NCBI GenBank assembly: GCA_965247975.1
Contig: OZ252050.1
Coordinates: 868,001-932,000 of the forward strand
DNA length: 64,000 nt
DNA from: Taishania sp965247975
GTDB taxonomy: Bacteria; Bacteroidota; Bacteroidia; Flavobacteriales_D; Crocinitomicaceae
Direction: 5' to 3'
Shown: positions 1 through 9,542 of the stretch, in pieces
Position numbering within the stretch: the stretch's first letter is position 1
Layout: each line of letters opens with the position of its first letter
Program-made: the position numbers and the translations under genes
The notes under the pieces: generated by a model
What the model saw: only the letters and a program-made list of their open reading frames with translations
Database searches by the model: none
What the model was told of the DNA's origin: nothing

Positions 1-77
1 CTTACATCAAAAGTGTGTATTTGAGTGCTACAATGAGCCCAAGTGTACAAGTTGATACTAAGTCTGTTGTTGCTTAA
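1..77 (+). CDS. rplA: 50S ribosomal protein L1, C-terminal end (partial)
   Basis: Only the last 24 codons are present, read from base 3. They give YIKSVYLSATMSPSVQVDTK and then SVVA and a stop. The pattern K-S-V-x-L-S-x-T-M-x-P-x-V is typical of the L1 C-terminus. The position 11 bases before rplJ matches the conserved rplK-rplA-rplJ-rplL-rpoB-rpoC order. L1 is the stalk-side 23S rRNA-binding protein and commonly a translational repressor of its own operon. The start of the gene lies outside the window. Confidence 0.85.
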   Translation, partial: YIKSVYLSATMSPSVQVDTKSVVA

Positions 78-88
78 AACTTATTTAT

Positions 89-610
89 ATGAATAGAGAA
101 GAAAAAGCACAGTACATAGACGATTTAGCAACTGAATTATCAAGCGCAAATGTGTTCTATTTAGCTGACACGTCTGGTTTGACAGTTGAGGTAGTGAATC
201 AACTACGAAGAAGATGTTTCCAAGCGGAAATCCAAATGAGAGTAGTGAAAAACACTCTTTTGGAAAAAGCAATGGAAAAAGTAGATGGCAAAGACTTTGG
301 TGATTTAAATACCACCTTGGCTGGAGCAACTTCTATCATGTTTTCTGAAGTAGGTAATTCGCCAGCAAAATTAATCCAAGAGTTTCGTAAGAAAAATGCG
401 AAACCAATTCTAAAAGGCGCATTCATTAACGAAGCAATTTATATTGGTGATAACCAAATTGATGCTTTAGTTAACTTGAAAAGCAAAGACGAAGTTATTG
501 GTGAAATTATCGGATTGCTACAAAGTCCTGCTAAAAACGTTATTTCTGGACTTAAAGGTGCTGGCGGAAAAATCGCTGGTATCCTTAAAACGCTCGAAGA
601 AAGAGCTTAA
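89..610 (+). CDS. rplJ: 50S ribosomal protein L10
   Basis: A 173-residue protein, the usual L10 length. The N-terminal half (about residues 1-110) is the rRNA-binding part, with the typical MNREEKAQYIDDLA opening and a VVKNTLLEKA segment. The Ala/Gly/Lys-rich C-terminal helix (SGLKGAGGKIAGILKTLEERA, residues 153-173) is where L7/L12 dimers dock on the ribosomal stalk. It sits between rplA and rplL in the conserved cluster. The start ATG at 89 follows the rplA stop closely and has no strong Shine-Dalgarno sequence, as is usual in Bacteroidota. In other bacteria the L10-L7/L12 complex represses translation from its own leader; that was not tested here. Confidence 0.97.
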   Translation: MNREEKAQYIDDLATELSSANVFYLADTSGLTVEVVNQLRRRCFQAEIQMRVVKNTLLEKAMEKVDGKDFGDLNTTLAGATSIMFSEVGNSPAKLIQEFRKKNAKPILKGAFINEAIYIGDNQIDALVNLKSKDEVIGEIIGLLQSPAKNVISGLKGAGGKIAGILKTLEERA

Positions 611-648
611 ATTAATTAATTATTAAGAACCCTTTAAAAACAAATAAA

Positions 649-1032
649 ATGGCTGATTTAAAAGAAATGGCGGAAGCGCTAGTAAATTTAACAGTAAAAG
701 AAGTTAATGAGTTAGCTACTATCCTTAAGGATGAGTACGGAATTGAACCTGCTGCTGCAGCTGCTGTAATGGTTGCTGGTGGTGGTGCTGGTGCTGGAGC
801 TGGTGAAGCTGCTGAAGAAAAAACTGAATTCGATGTAATCTTGAAATCAGGTGGTCAAAGCAAATTAGCTGTAGTTAAATTAGTAAAAGAATTGACTGGT
901 CAAGGTTTGAAAGAAGCAAAAGATCTAGTTGATAATGCACCTTCAACTTTGAAAGAAGGAGTTTCTAAAGATGAGGCTGCTGGTCTTAAAGCATCTTTAG
1001 AAGATGCTGGAGCTGAAGTTGAGATTAAATAA
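649..1032 (+). CDS. rplL: 50S ribosomal protein L7/L12
   Basis: A 127-residue acidic protein of the ribosomal stalk that recruits translation GTPases. Three parts are visible: the N-terminal dimerisation helix (residues 1-35), an Ala/Gly hinge (about 36-56, rich in AAAAAV and GGGAGAGAG), and the C-terminal factor-binding domain with EKTEFDVIL and the helix KLVKELTGQGLKEAKDLVD. It lies 38 bases after rplJ and is followed by a GC-rich hairpin before rpoB. Confidence 0.98.
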   Translation: MADLKEMAEALVNLTVKEVNELATILKDEYGIEPAAAAAVMVAGGGAGAGAGEAAEEKTEFDVILKSGGQSKLAVVKLVKELTGQGLKEAKDLVDNAPSTLKEGVSKDEAAGLKASLEDAGAEVEIK

Positions 1033-1057
1033 TCTCTCTTTATAATTTTTTGGAAAG

Positions 1058-1088
1058 GCGCCCTTCCGCACGTTTGTGGAAGGGGGCC
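1058..1088 (+). terminator. Hairpin between rplL and rpoB (attenuator)
   Basis: The arms CCCTTCC (1070-1076) and GGAAGGG (1078-1084) sit within a longer GGC...GCC stem and are followed by a short T-rich stretch. In other bacteria a leaky terminator at this point lets ribosomal proteins be made in excess over RNA polymerase subunits. That role is inferred from position. The T-run is interrupted by A and C, which fits partial read-through. Confidence 0.65.
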
Positions 1089-1147
1089 TATTCTTATTTA
1101 ATTGCCTAGGCAATATTTTTTAAGTCCATTTTCATAAACAAAAACGT

Positions 1148-4100
1148 TTGACATTGGCGACACCAAGCAACATAGCAACAAGAGTGAACTTTGCATCAGG
1201 CAAAGCACAGTTTGATTATCCAGATTTTCTCGATATTCAATTAAAGTCTTTCCAAGAATTTTTCCAGTTAGAAACAACTCCGGAAAATAGAGAAAGCGAA
1301 GGTTTATATAAAGTGTTTTCTGAAAATTTCCCAATCACGGATACGAGAAATCAATTCGTGTTGGAATTCTTAGATTACTTTATCGACCCACCAAGATACA
1401 CCATTGAAGAGTGTATTGATCGCGGTTTAACATACAGTGTTCCGCTTAAAGCGAAATTAAAATTGTATTGTACAGATCCTGAACACGAAGATTTTGAAAC
1501 AATCGTTCAAGACGTGTACCTCGGTACAATTCCTTATATGACACCGAAAGGTTCGTTCGTTGTGAACGGTGCTGAACGTGTCATCGTTTCTCAATTGCAT
1601 AGATCTCCAGGTGTTTTCTTCGGACAAAGTCGACATGCAAATGGAACAAAACTATACTCAGCTCGTGTTATTCCTTTCAAAGGTTCATGGATTGAGTTCG
1701 CAACGGATATCAACAACGTGATGTATGCATACATCGATCGTAAGAAAAAATTGCCTGTAACAACTTTGTTCCGTGCAATTGGTTACGAAAGCGATAAAGA
1801 TATCCTTGAAATTTTCGGATTAGCGGATGAAGTGAAAGCGACTAAAGTGAATTTGAAAAAATTAGTTGGTAGAAAATTAGCTGCACGTGTTCTTAAATCT
1901 TGGATCGAAGATTTCGTAGATGAAGATACTGGAGAGGTAGTTTCTATCGAACGAAATGAAGTATTGTTGGATCGTGAGACAATTATTGAAGAGTTTCACA
2001 TCGATTTGATCGTAGACGCTGGGGTTAAAACGGTAATCATGCACCGTGAGGACATCAATAGCGCTGATTTCACGATTATTTACAATACCTTACAAAAAGA
2101 TACTTCGAATTCTGAAAAAGAAGCCGTTGAACATATTTACCGTCAATTACGTAACGCTGAACCACCTGATTATGAAACAGCGAAAAATGTATTTGAGAAA
2201 TTATTCTTTTCTGATACACGTTACGATTTAGGTGAAGTAGGTCGTTTTAGATTAAATAAAAAATTACGTATCGACGATAGCGAGGTTTCTCGTGTATTGA
2301 CAAAAGACGATATTATTTTGATCATCAAGTATTTGATTGAGTTAATCAATTCAAAAGCGGATGTGGATGATATAGATCACTTGTCAAACCGTCGTGTAAG
2401 AACTGTTGGCGAGCAATTATATGCTCAATTCGGTGTTGGTTTGGCTCGTATGGCTCGAACTATTCGTGAGCGTATGAATGTACGTGACAACGAGGTCTTT
2501 ACACCTATCGATTTGATCAACGCGAAAACATTGTCTTCAGTGATTAATTCATTCTTTGGAACAAATCAGTTGTCTCAATTTATGGATCAAACCAATCCAC
2601 TTTCGGAAGTAACGCACAAACGTCGTTTGTCTGCACTCGGACCTGGAGGTTTGTCGCGTGAAAGAGCAGGATTTGAGGTTCGTGACGTTCACTACACCCA
2701 CTACGGACGTTTGTGTACGATTGAAACTCCTGAGGGACCAAACATTGGTTTGATTTCTTCATTATGTGTATTTGCGAAAGTGAATAAGCTTGGATTCATC
2801 GAAACTCCTTACCGCAAAGTAGATGGTGGTAAAGTTGCTTTGGACAAAGAGCCGATTTATTTGTCTGCTGAAGAAGAAGACGAAAAAATCATTGCACAAG
2901 CGAATGCAAAAATTGACGATAAAGGTAAATTCTTAACAGAATTCGTTAAAGCGCGTTTTGAAGGTGATTTCCCTGTGGTAAGTCCTGAGAAATTGACTTT
3001 GATGGACGTTGGAGCAAACCAAATTGCATCAATCGCAGCATCTTCTATTCCGTTCTTGGAGCATGATGATGCCAACCGTGCATTGATGGGATCAAACATG
3101 CAACGTCAAGCAGTTCCTTTGTTAAAACCAAATTCACCTATCGTTGGTACTGGAATTGAGCGTTTAGTAGCGCGTGATTCTCGTGTATTGATCAATGCTG
3201 AAGGTTCGGGAATTGTGACTTATGTTGATGCGAACGAAATCGTTATTAAATATGATTGGTCAGCGGAAGATCGTTTGGTAAGTTTTGATTCAGAAGAAAA
3301 AAGCTATACCTTAACAAAATTCGCTAAAACGAACCAAAGTACATGTATGAACTTAAAACCAATCGTTCAGAAAGGTGACAAAGTTGAAAAAGGACAAGTA
3401 CTTTGCGAAGGATACGCAACACAACAAGGTGAATTGGCATTGGGCCAAAACTTGAAAGTAGCTTTCATGCCTTGGAAAGGTTACAACTTTGAGGATGCGA
3501 TCGTTATTTCAGAGCGCGTTGTTCGTGACGATATTTTTACATCTATTCATATCGATGAGTACACACTTGAAGTGCGTGACACAAAACGAGGAATGGAAGA
3601 ATTAACTGCGGATATTCCAAATGTTTCGGAAGAAGCAACAAAAGATTTGGATGAAAACGGTTTAATTCGTATCGGAGCTGAAATCAAAGAAGGTGATATT
3701 TTGATCGGTAAAATTACTCCGAAAGGAGAAACCGATCCATCTCCAGAGGAAAAATTATTGCGTGCAATCTTCGGTGATAAAGCAGGTGATGTGAAAGATG
3801 CATCATTAAAAGCTGGACCATCATTAAGAGGTGTTGTAATTGGTAAAAAATTATTCTCAAGAGCGGTAAAAGATCGTAAATCAAAAGCACAAGACAAACC
3901 AGTTTTGGAAAGCTTAGATACTGACTTTGATGCAGACTTCAATGTGTTGAAAGACAAATTGGTGGAGAAATTGTTAAACATTCTTGGTGAGGAAAAATCA
4001 GCAGGTGTTTTCAATAATTTCAAAGAAGAAATCATCAAAAAAGGAACTAAATTTAGTGCGAAAGCTTTATCCGCAATTGATTTCTCTATTGTTAATCCAA

Positions 4101-4966
4101 CCAATTGGACAGCAGATGAAAAATTGAATACGTTGGTAGGTCGTGTGATTCATAATTTCAATATTAAATCAAACGATTTATTGGGTATTTACAAACGTAA
4201 AAAATTCCATATCTCTGTAGGAGATGAACTTCCAGCGGGAATTATCAAAATGGCGAAAGTCTATATTGCTAAGAAACGTAAATTGAAAGTTGGGGATAAG
4301 ATGGCAGGTCGTCACGGAAATAAAGGTATTGTTGCCAATATTGTTCGTGCAGAAGATATGCCATTCTTGGAAGATGGAACACCAGTTGATATCGTATTGA
4401 ATCCACTTGGGGTACCTTCTCGTATGAACTTGGGTCAGATTTATGAAACTGTTCTTGGATGGGCAGGAGAAAAATTGGGCATTAAGTTCGCAACTCCAAT
4501 TTTTGATGGAGCTCATCCTTCGGAAATAGATGATTGGACTGAAAAAGCAGGTGTGCCAAAATCAGGTAAAACGTATTTATACGATGGTGGAACTGGTGAA
4601 CGTTTTGATCAAACTGCAACGGTTGGGGTAATTTACATGTTGAAATTATCACACATGGTTGACGACAAAATGCATGCTCGTTCAATCGGACCTTACTCGT
4701 TGATTACGCAACAACCATTGGGTGGTAAAGCTCAATTCGGAGGTCAGCGTTTTGGTGAGATGGAGGTTTGGGCACTAGAAGCATTTGGTGCAGCAAATAT
4801 CTTACAAGAAATATTGACAGTTAAATCCGATGACGTGATGGGTCGTGCGAAAGCATACGAGGCAATCGTGAAAGGAGATAACATTCCTGAACCAGGAATT
4901 CCTGAATCATTCAACGTATTGTTGCATGAGTTGAGAGGATTGTGTCTCAATATTTCAATGGATTAA
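1148..4966 (+). CDS. rpoB: DNA-directed RNA polymerase subunit beta
   Basis: The 1272-residue catalytic beta subunit. The rifampicin-pocket region is plain: MDQTNPLSEVTHKRRLSALG followed by PGGLSRERAGFEVRDVH and ETPEGPNIGLI. Late in the protein are GDKMAGRHGNKG and the C-terminal KAQFGGQRFGEMEVWALEA, which packs against beta prime. There is no ATG near the N-terminus. The reading frame is best started at TTG 1148 (MTLATPSNIATRVNF) or at TTG 1154 six bases later. The start is therefore a non-ATG codon and uncertain by two residues. It lies 52 bases before rpoC in the same operon. Confidence 0.98.
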   Translation: MTLATPSNIATRVNFASGKAQFDYPDFLDIQLKSFQEFFQLETTPENRESEGLYKVFSENFPITDTRNQFVLEFLDYFIDPPRYTIEECIDRGLTYSVPLKAKLKLYCTDPEHEDFETIVQDVYLGTIPYMTPKGSFVVNGAERVIVSQLHRSPGVFFGQSRHANGTKLYSARVIPFKGSWIEFATDINNVMYAYIDRKKKLPVTTLFRAIGYESDKDILEIFGLADEVKATKVNLKKLVGRKLAARVLKSWIEDFVDEDTGEVVSIERNEVLLDRETIIEEFHIDLIVDAGVKTVIMHREDINSADFTIIYNTLQKDTSNSEKEAVEHIYRQLRNAEPPDYETAKNVFEKLFFSDTRYDLGEVGRFRLNKKLRIDDSEVSRVLTKDDIILIIKYLIELINSKADVDDIDHLSNRRVRTVGEQLYAQFGVGLARMARTIRERMNVRDNEVFTPIDLINAKTLSSVINSFFGTNQLSQFMDQTNPLSEVTHKRRLSALGPGGLSRERAGFEVRDVHYTHYGRLCTIETPEGPNIGLISSLCVFAKVNKLGFIETPYRKVDGGKVALDKEPIYLSAEEEDEKIIAQANAKIDDKGKFLTEFVKARFEGDFPVVSPEKLTLMDVGANQIASIAASSIPFLEHDDANRALMGSNMQRQAVPLLKPNSPIVGTGIERLVARDSRVLINAEGSGIVTYVDANEIVIKYDWSAEDRLVSFDSEEKSYTLTKFAKTNQSTCMNLKPIVQKGDKVEKGQVLCEGYATQQGELALGQNLKVAFMPWKGYNFEDAIVISERVVRDDIFTSIHIDEYTLEVRDTKRGMEELTADIPNVSEEATKDLDENGLIRIGAEIKEGDILIGKITPKGETDPSPEEKLLRAIFGDKAGDVKDASLKAGPSLRGVVIGKKLFSRAVKDRKSKAQDKPVLESLDTDFDADFNVLKDKLVEKLLNILGEEKSAGVFNNFKEEIIKKGTKFSAKALSAIDFSIVNPTNWTADEKLNTLVGRVIHNFNIKSNDLLGIYKRKKFHISVGDELPAGIIKMAKVYIAKKRKLKVGDKMAGRHGNKGIVANIVRAEDMPFLEDGTPVDIVLNPLGVPSRMNLGQIYETVLGWAGEKLGIKFATPIFDGAHPSEIDDWTEKAGVPKSGKTYLYDGGTGERFDQTATVGVIYMLKLSHMVDDKMHARSIGPYSLITQQPLGGKAQFGGQRFGEMEVWALEAFGAANILQEILTVKSDDVMGRAKAYEAIVKGDNIPEPGIPESFNVLLHELRGLCLNISMD

Positions 4967-5018
4967 TTACCACGATACAAAAGTGTCAAGTTGTTGAATT
5001 AAGTAAAAGATAATAAGA

Positions 5019-8000
5019 ATGGCTTTTAGAAAAGAAACACAAATGAAACAAAGTAGCTTCAACAAGATTACGATCTCATTGGCATCGCCTGAGACGATTC
5101 TTGAGCAATCGAGCGGTGAAGTGCTTAAGCCAGAAACGATTAATTATCGTACATATAAACCTGAAAGAGATGGACTTTTTTGTGAGCGAATCTTCGGACC
5201 GGTTAAGGATTACGAATGTCATTGTGGTAAATACAAACGAATCCGATACAAAGGAATTGTTTGTGACCGTTGTGGGGTTGAAGTAACCGAAAAGAAAGTG
5301 CGTCGTGAGCGTATGGGACATATCTCTTTGGTAGTTCCTGTAGCACACATTTGGTACTTCCGTTCATTGCCAAATAAAATTGGTTATTTGTTGGGATTGC
5401 CTACTAAAAAGTTAGATCAAATCATTTATTACGAGCGTTATGTGGTTATTCAACCAGGTATTGCAACGAATGTTGATGGTGGTTCTCTAACTCGTTTGGA
5501 TTTCCTTACGGAAGAGGAGTATTTGGATATTTTAGATACTTTACCGAAAGAAAATCAATATTTGGAAGATACAGATCCAAACAAATTCGTAGCGAAAATG
5601 GGTGCTGAAGCACTTCATGATTTGTTGAAAACGTTGGATTTAGAGGAAACATCGTACAATTTAAGACATCAAGCAAATACAGAAACATCAGTGCAACGTA
5701 AAAACGAAGCATTGAAACGTTTGCAAGTTGTTGAATCGATGCGCGAATCGCAAGAGCGAATTGACAACCGTCCTGAGTGGATGATTGTGAAAGTTGTTCC
5801 TGTTATTCCACCTGAATTGCGTCCGTTAGTTCCTCTAGATGGAGGTCGATTCGCAACGTCAGATTTAAATGATTTATACAGACGTGTGATTATTCGTAAT
5901 AACCGTTTGAAACGATTGATCGAAATCAAAGCGCCAGAAGTAATTTTGAGAAATGAGAAACGTATGTTGCAAGAATCGGTGGATTCATTGTTCGACAATT
6001 CTCGTAAATCTTCTGCTGTTAAAACAGAATCAAATCGTCCGTTGAAATCGCTTTCTGATTCATTGAAAGGTAAACAAGGTCGTTTCCGTCAAAACTTACT
6101 CGGTAAACGTGTGGATTATTCTGCTCGTTCGGTAATTGTTGTTGGACCAGATTTGAAATTGCATGAATGTGGACTTCCAAAAGACATGGCTGCTGAGCTA
6201 TACAAACCGTTTATCATTCGTAAAATGATTGAGCGTGGTATCGTGAAAACAGTTAAATCTGCGAAGAAAATTGTTGATCGAAAAGAGCCAGTTGTTTGGG
6301 ATATTTTAGAGAACATTTTGAAAGGACATCCTGTATTACTTAACCGTGCACCAACTTTGCACCGTTTGGGTATTCAGTCTTTCCAACCAAAATTGATCGA
6401 AGGAAAAGCGATTCGTTTGCACCCGTTGGTAACAACGGCATTCAACGCCGATTTCGACGGTGACCAAATGGCGGTACATTTACCTTTAGGTAATGCTGCA
6501 ATTTTGGAAGCACAATTGTTGATGTTGGCTTCTCATAACATTTTGAACCCTGCGAATGGAGCACCGATTGCAGTACCTTCTCAGGACATGGTCTTGGGTC
6601 TTTACTACATCACAAAAGGTAAAAGATCTACAGACGAAGTGAAAATGAAAGGAGAGGATAGTACTTTCTATTCTCCAGAAGAAGTTGTTATTGCTTACAA
6701 CGAGCGTAAATTAGATTTGCACTCACACCTAAAAGTTAAAACATACGATTTAAACGAAAAAGGTGAAGTTGAGTTGATGATGATTGAAACAACATGTGGA
6801 CGTGTATTGTTTAACGAACGTGTGCCTCGTGAAGCTGGTTTCATCAACGATGTAATGACTAAAAAAGCGTTGAGAGATATTATTGGTCACGTATTGAAAG
6901 TATGTGGTACAGCTCGTACAGCGCAATTCTTGGATGATATTAAAGAACTAGGTTATGACATGGCGTTCCGTGGAGGTTTGTCGTTCAACCTTGATGATAT
7001 TATCATTCCGAAAGAAAAAGAAGAATTGGTTGGTAAAGCAGAAGTGGAAGTGAAAGACGTCATGATGAATTACAACATGGGTCTTATCACGAACAATGAG
7101 CGTTACAATCAAGTAATTGATATTTGGACAAAAACAAATTCACGTTTGACGCAAACGTTGATGGATCAATTGAAAAGCGATAAACAAGGTTTCAACTCAA
7201 TTTACATGATGTTTGATTCTGGTGCGCGTGGATCGAAAGAGCAAATTCGTCAGTTGTCTGGTATGCGTGGATTGATGGCGAAACCACAAAAATCTGGTGC
7301 TTCGTCTCAAGAAATTATTGAAAATCCAATTCTTTCTAACTTTAAGGAAGGATTATCGATCTTAGAGTACTTTATTTCAACTCACGGTGCACGTAAAGGT
7401 TTGGCTGATACGGCTTTGAAAACGGCGGATGCTGGTTACCTTACTCGTCGTTTGGTGGATGTTGCACAAGATGTTGTTATCAACGAAGTAGATTGTGGAA
7501 CATTGAGAGGAATAGTTGCTACGGCTTTACGTAAAAATGATGACATCGTTGAGCCATTGTTCGACCGTATTTTGGGTCGTTCAACAGTACATGATATTTT
7601 CCACCCAGATACAGAGGAATTGCTTGCAAATGCTGGAGATGTGATTACAGAAGACATCGCAAATGCGATTGAAGCTGCTCAAATCGAAGAAGTTGAAATT
7701 CGTTCGGTATTGACATGTGAAATGAGAAGAGGAGTTTGTGCGAAATGCTACGGACGTAACTTGTCAACACATAGAGATGCGCAACGAGGAGATGCAGTTG
7801 GTGTGGTTGCCGCTCAATCAATTGGTGAGCCAGGTACGCAGTTGACACTTCGTACATTCCACGTTGGGGGTACAGCTTCTAACATTGCTGACGTTTCAGA
7901 TATGAAAGCGAAAGCAAATGGTAGATTGGAAATCGACGAATTGAGAACGATTGAAACGACAGACAAAGACGGAAACAAAGTGGAAGTAGTAGTTGGTCGT

Positions 8001-9314
8001 TCAGCTGAGATGAAAATTACAGATGAAAAATCTGGGGTTGTTATCATGACAGCGAATATTCCTTACGGTGCCGAAATGCAATTGCAAAAAGGCACGAAAG
8101 TGAAACGAGGTGATGTGATCTGTAAATGGGATCCATACAATGCTGTAATCGTTTCGGAAGTAGCCGGAGTTGCAGTATTTGACAGCATCGTTGAAGGTAT
8201 CACTTTCCGTGAAGAAGTCGATGAGCAAACTGGATTTACTGAAAAAGTAATTACAGAATCTCGTGACAAAAAACGAAATCCTGCAATTCACATCATCGAT
8301 CCTAAAACAAAAGCAGTTTTAAGAGAATATAACTTACCAGTTGATGCTCACATTTCGATCAAAGAAGGTGAAACAATGGAAGCTGGTAAAGTATTGGTTA
8401 AAATACCTAGAAAATCAGGTAGAACAGGGGATATCACAGGAGGTCTTCCACGTGTAACAGAGTTATTCGAAGCACGTAATCCTTCTAATCCAGCGGTTGT
8501 TTCTGAAATTGATGGTATTGCTGAATATGGAAAAATCAAACGTGGTAATCGTGAAATTTCGATTACGTCGAAAAATGGCGATGTGCGCAAATACTTAGTT
8601 CCACTTTCTAAACACATTTTAGTGCAAGAAAATGACTTCGTAAGAGCTGGACAACCATTGTCAGATGGCGCAATTACTCCAAATGATATTTTGAATATCC
8701 AAGGACCAACGAAAGTACAAGAGTACATCGTGAATGAAATCCAAGAGGTTTACCGTTTACAAGGGGTAAAAATCAACGACAAACATTTCGAGGTAATTGT
8801 GCGACAAATGATGTTGAAAGCAGAGATTATTGATGCTGGAGATACACGTTTCTTGGAAGGACAATCTGTTCATAAAGCAGATATCATGGAAGAGAACGAC
8901 GCGATTTTCGGTATGAAAGTAGTCGTAGATGCTGGCGAATCTGAAAGCTTAAAAGCTGGTCAAATCATCACAGCGCGTAAATTAAGAGATGAAAATTCTC
9001 AATTGAAACGTTCTGATAAAAAACTGGTTGAAGCAAGAGATGCGGTTCCTGCAACGTCAACAGCATTACTTCAAGGTATCACAAGAGCTTCACTTCAAAC
9101 ACAATCGTTTATTTCTGCGGCATCGTTCCAAGAAACAACGAAAGTATTGAACGAAGCAGCAGTGGCTGGAAAAGTGGATCATTTGATGGGCTTGAAAGAA
9201 AATGTAATTGTTGGACACTTGATTCCAGCAGGTACAGGAGTACGTCAATTCCAAAACATGATTGTTGCTGAAAAAGAAAAATACGAGCAATTGGTGGAAG
9301 AAGCAAACGCTTAA
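5019..9314 (+). CDS. rpoC: DNA-directed RNA polymerase subunit beta prime
   Basis: The 1431-residue subunit that carries the active-site magnesium. The zinc-binding motif CHCGKYKRIRYKGIVCDRC lies near residues 68-86. The catalytic loop NADFDGDQMAVH begins at residue 476, with Asp478, Asp480 and Asp482 holding the metal. The second zinc site (CEMRRGVCAKCYG) and the trigger-loop region with SIGEPGTQLTLRTFH follow. A second in-frame ATG at 5043 (MKQSSFNKITISLASPE) fits the family start about as well as ATG 5019. A strong terminator lies 25 bases downstream and closes the operon. Confidence 0.98.
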   Translation: MAFRKETQMKQSSFNKITISLASPETILEQSSGEVLKPETINYRTYKPERDGLFCERIFGPVKDYECHCGKYKRIRYKGIVCDRCGVEVTEKKVRRERMGHISLVVPVAHIWYFRSLPNKIGYLLGLPTKKLDQIIYYERYVVIQPGIATNVDGGSLTRLDFLTEEEYLDILDTLPKENQYLEDTDPNKFVAKMGAEALHDLLKTLDLEETSYNLRHQANTETSVQRKNEALKRLQVVESMRESQERIDNRPEWMIVKVVPVIPPELRPLVPLDGGRFATSDLNDLYRRVIIRNNRLKRLIEIKAPEVILRNEKRMLQESVDSLFDNSRKSSAVKTESNRPLKSLSDSLKGKQGRFRQNLLGKRVDYSARSVIVVGPDLKLHECGLPKDMAAELYKPFIIRKMIERGIVKTVKSAKKIVDRKEPVVWDILENILKGHPVLLNRAPTLHRLGIQSFQPKLIEGKAIRLHPLVTTAFNADFDGDQMAVHLPLGNAAILEAQLLMLASHNILNPANGAPIAVPSQDMVLGLYYITKGKRSTDEVKMKGEDSTFYSPEEVVIAYNERKLDLHSHLKVKTYDLNEKGEVELMMIETTCGRVLFNERVPREAGFINDVMTKKALRDIIGHVLKVCGTARTAQFLDDIKELGYDMAFRGGLSFNLDDIIIPKEKEELVGKAEVEVKDVMMNYNMGLITNNERYNQVIDIWTKTNSRLTQTLMDQLKSDKQGFNSIYMMFDSGARGSKEQIRQLSGMRGLMAKPQKSGASSQEIIENPILSNFKEGLSILEYFISTHGARKGLADTALKTADAGYLTRRLVDVAQDVVINEVDCGTLRGIVATALRKNDDIVEPLFDRILGRSTVHDIFHPDTEELLANAGDVITEDIANAIEAAQIEEVEIRSVLTCEMRRGVCAKCYGRNLSTHRDAQRGDAVGVVAAQSIGEPGTQLTLRTFHVGGTASNIADVSDMKAKANGRLEIDELRTIETTDKDGNKVEVVVGRSAEMKITDEKSGVVIMTANIPYGAEMQLQKGTKVKRGDVICKWDPYNAVIVSEVAGVAVFDSIVEGITFREEVDEQTGFTEKVITESRDKKRNPAIHIIDPKTKAVLREYNLPVDAHISIKEGETMEAGKVLVKIPRKSGRTGDITGGLPRVTELFEARNPSNPAVVSEIDGIAEYGKIKRGNREISITSKNGDVRKYLVPLSKHILVQENDFVRAGQPLSDGAITPNDILNIQGPTKVQEYIVNEIQEVYRLQGVKINDKHFEVIVRQMMLKAEIIDAGDTRFLEGQSVHKADIMEENDAIFGMKVVVDAGESESLKAGQIITARKLRDENSQLKRSDKKLVEARDAVPATSTALLQGITRASLQTQSFISAASFQETTKVLNEAAVAGKVDHLMGLKENVIVGHLIPAGTGVRQFQNMIVAEKEKYEQLVEEANA

Positions 9315-9338
9315 AACATCTTAAGAATAATTTAAGGA

Positions 9339-9366
9339 AGAGCAATCGTGAGGTTGCTCTTTTTTA
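9339..9366 (+). terminator. Rho-independent terminator after rpoC
   Basis: A perfect 7-bp stem AGAGCAA (9339-9345) / TTGCTCT (9354-9360) with an 8-base loop is followed directly by T6. It marks the end of the ribosomal protein-RNA polymerase operon. The 180 bases from here to the sod gene show no further ORF or clear element. Confidence 0.9.
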
Positions 9367-9542
9367 TGATATATTGCTTACCTTTATAGTATAGAACCGT
9401 TGCAAAACAGCCAACTCATCGTTAACTTGAAAATTTAACTCAATCATTAACAATTGGTTAACTTATTCGTGAAATTTTCAAAAGCCTCGATTTGACAATT
9501 TTGCAAAGGTCTTAGTATATTATTTTTCAAATAAAAATCCCC

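Noticed and set aside
3547..4104. 185-codon open frame on the minus strand inside rpoB
   Set aside because: It is the antisense shadow of a strongly conserved gene; no initiation signal or recognisable domain.
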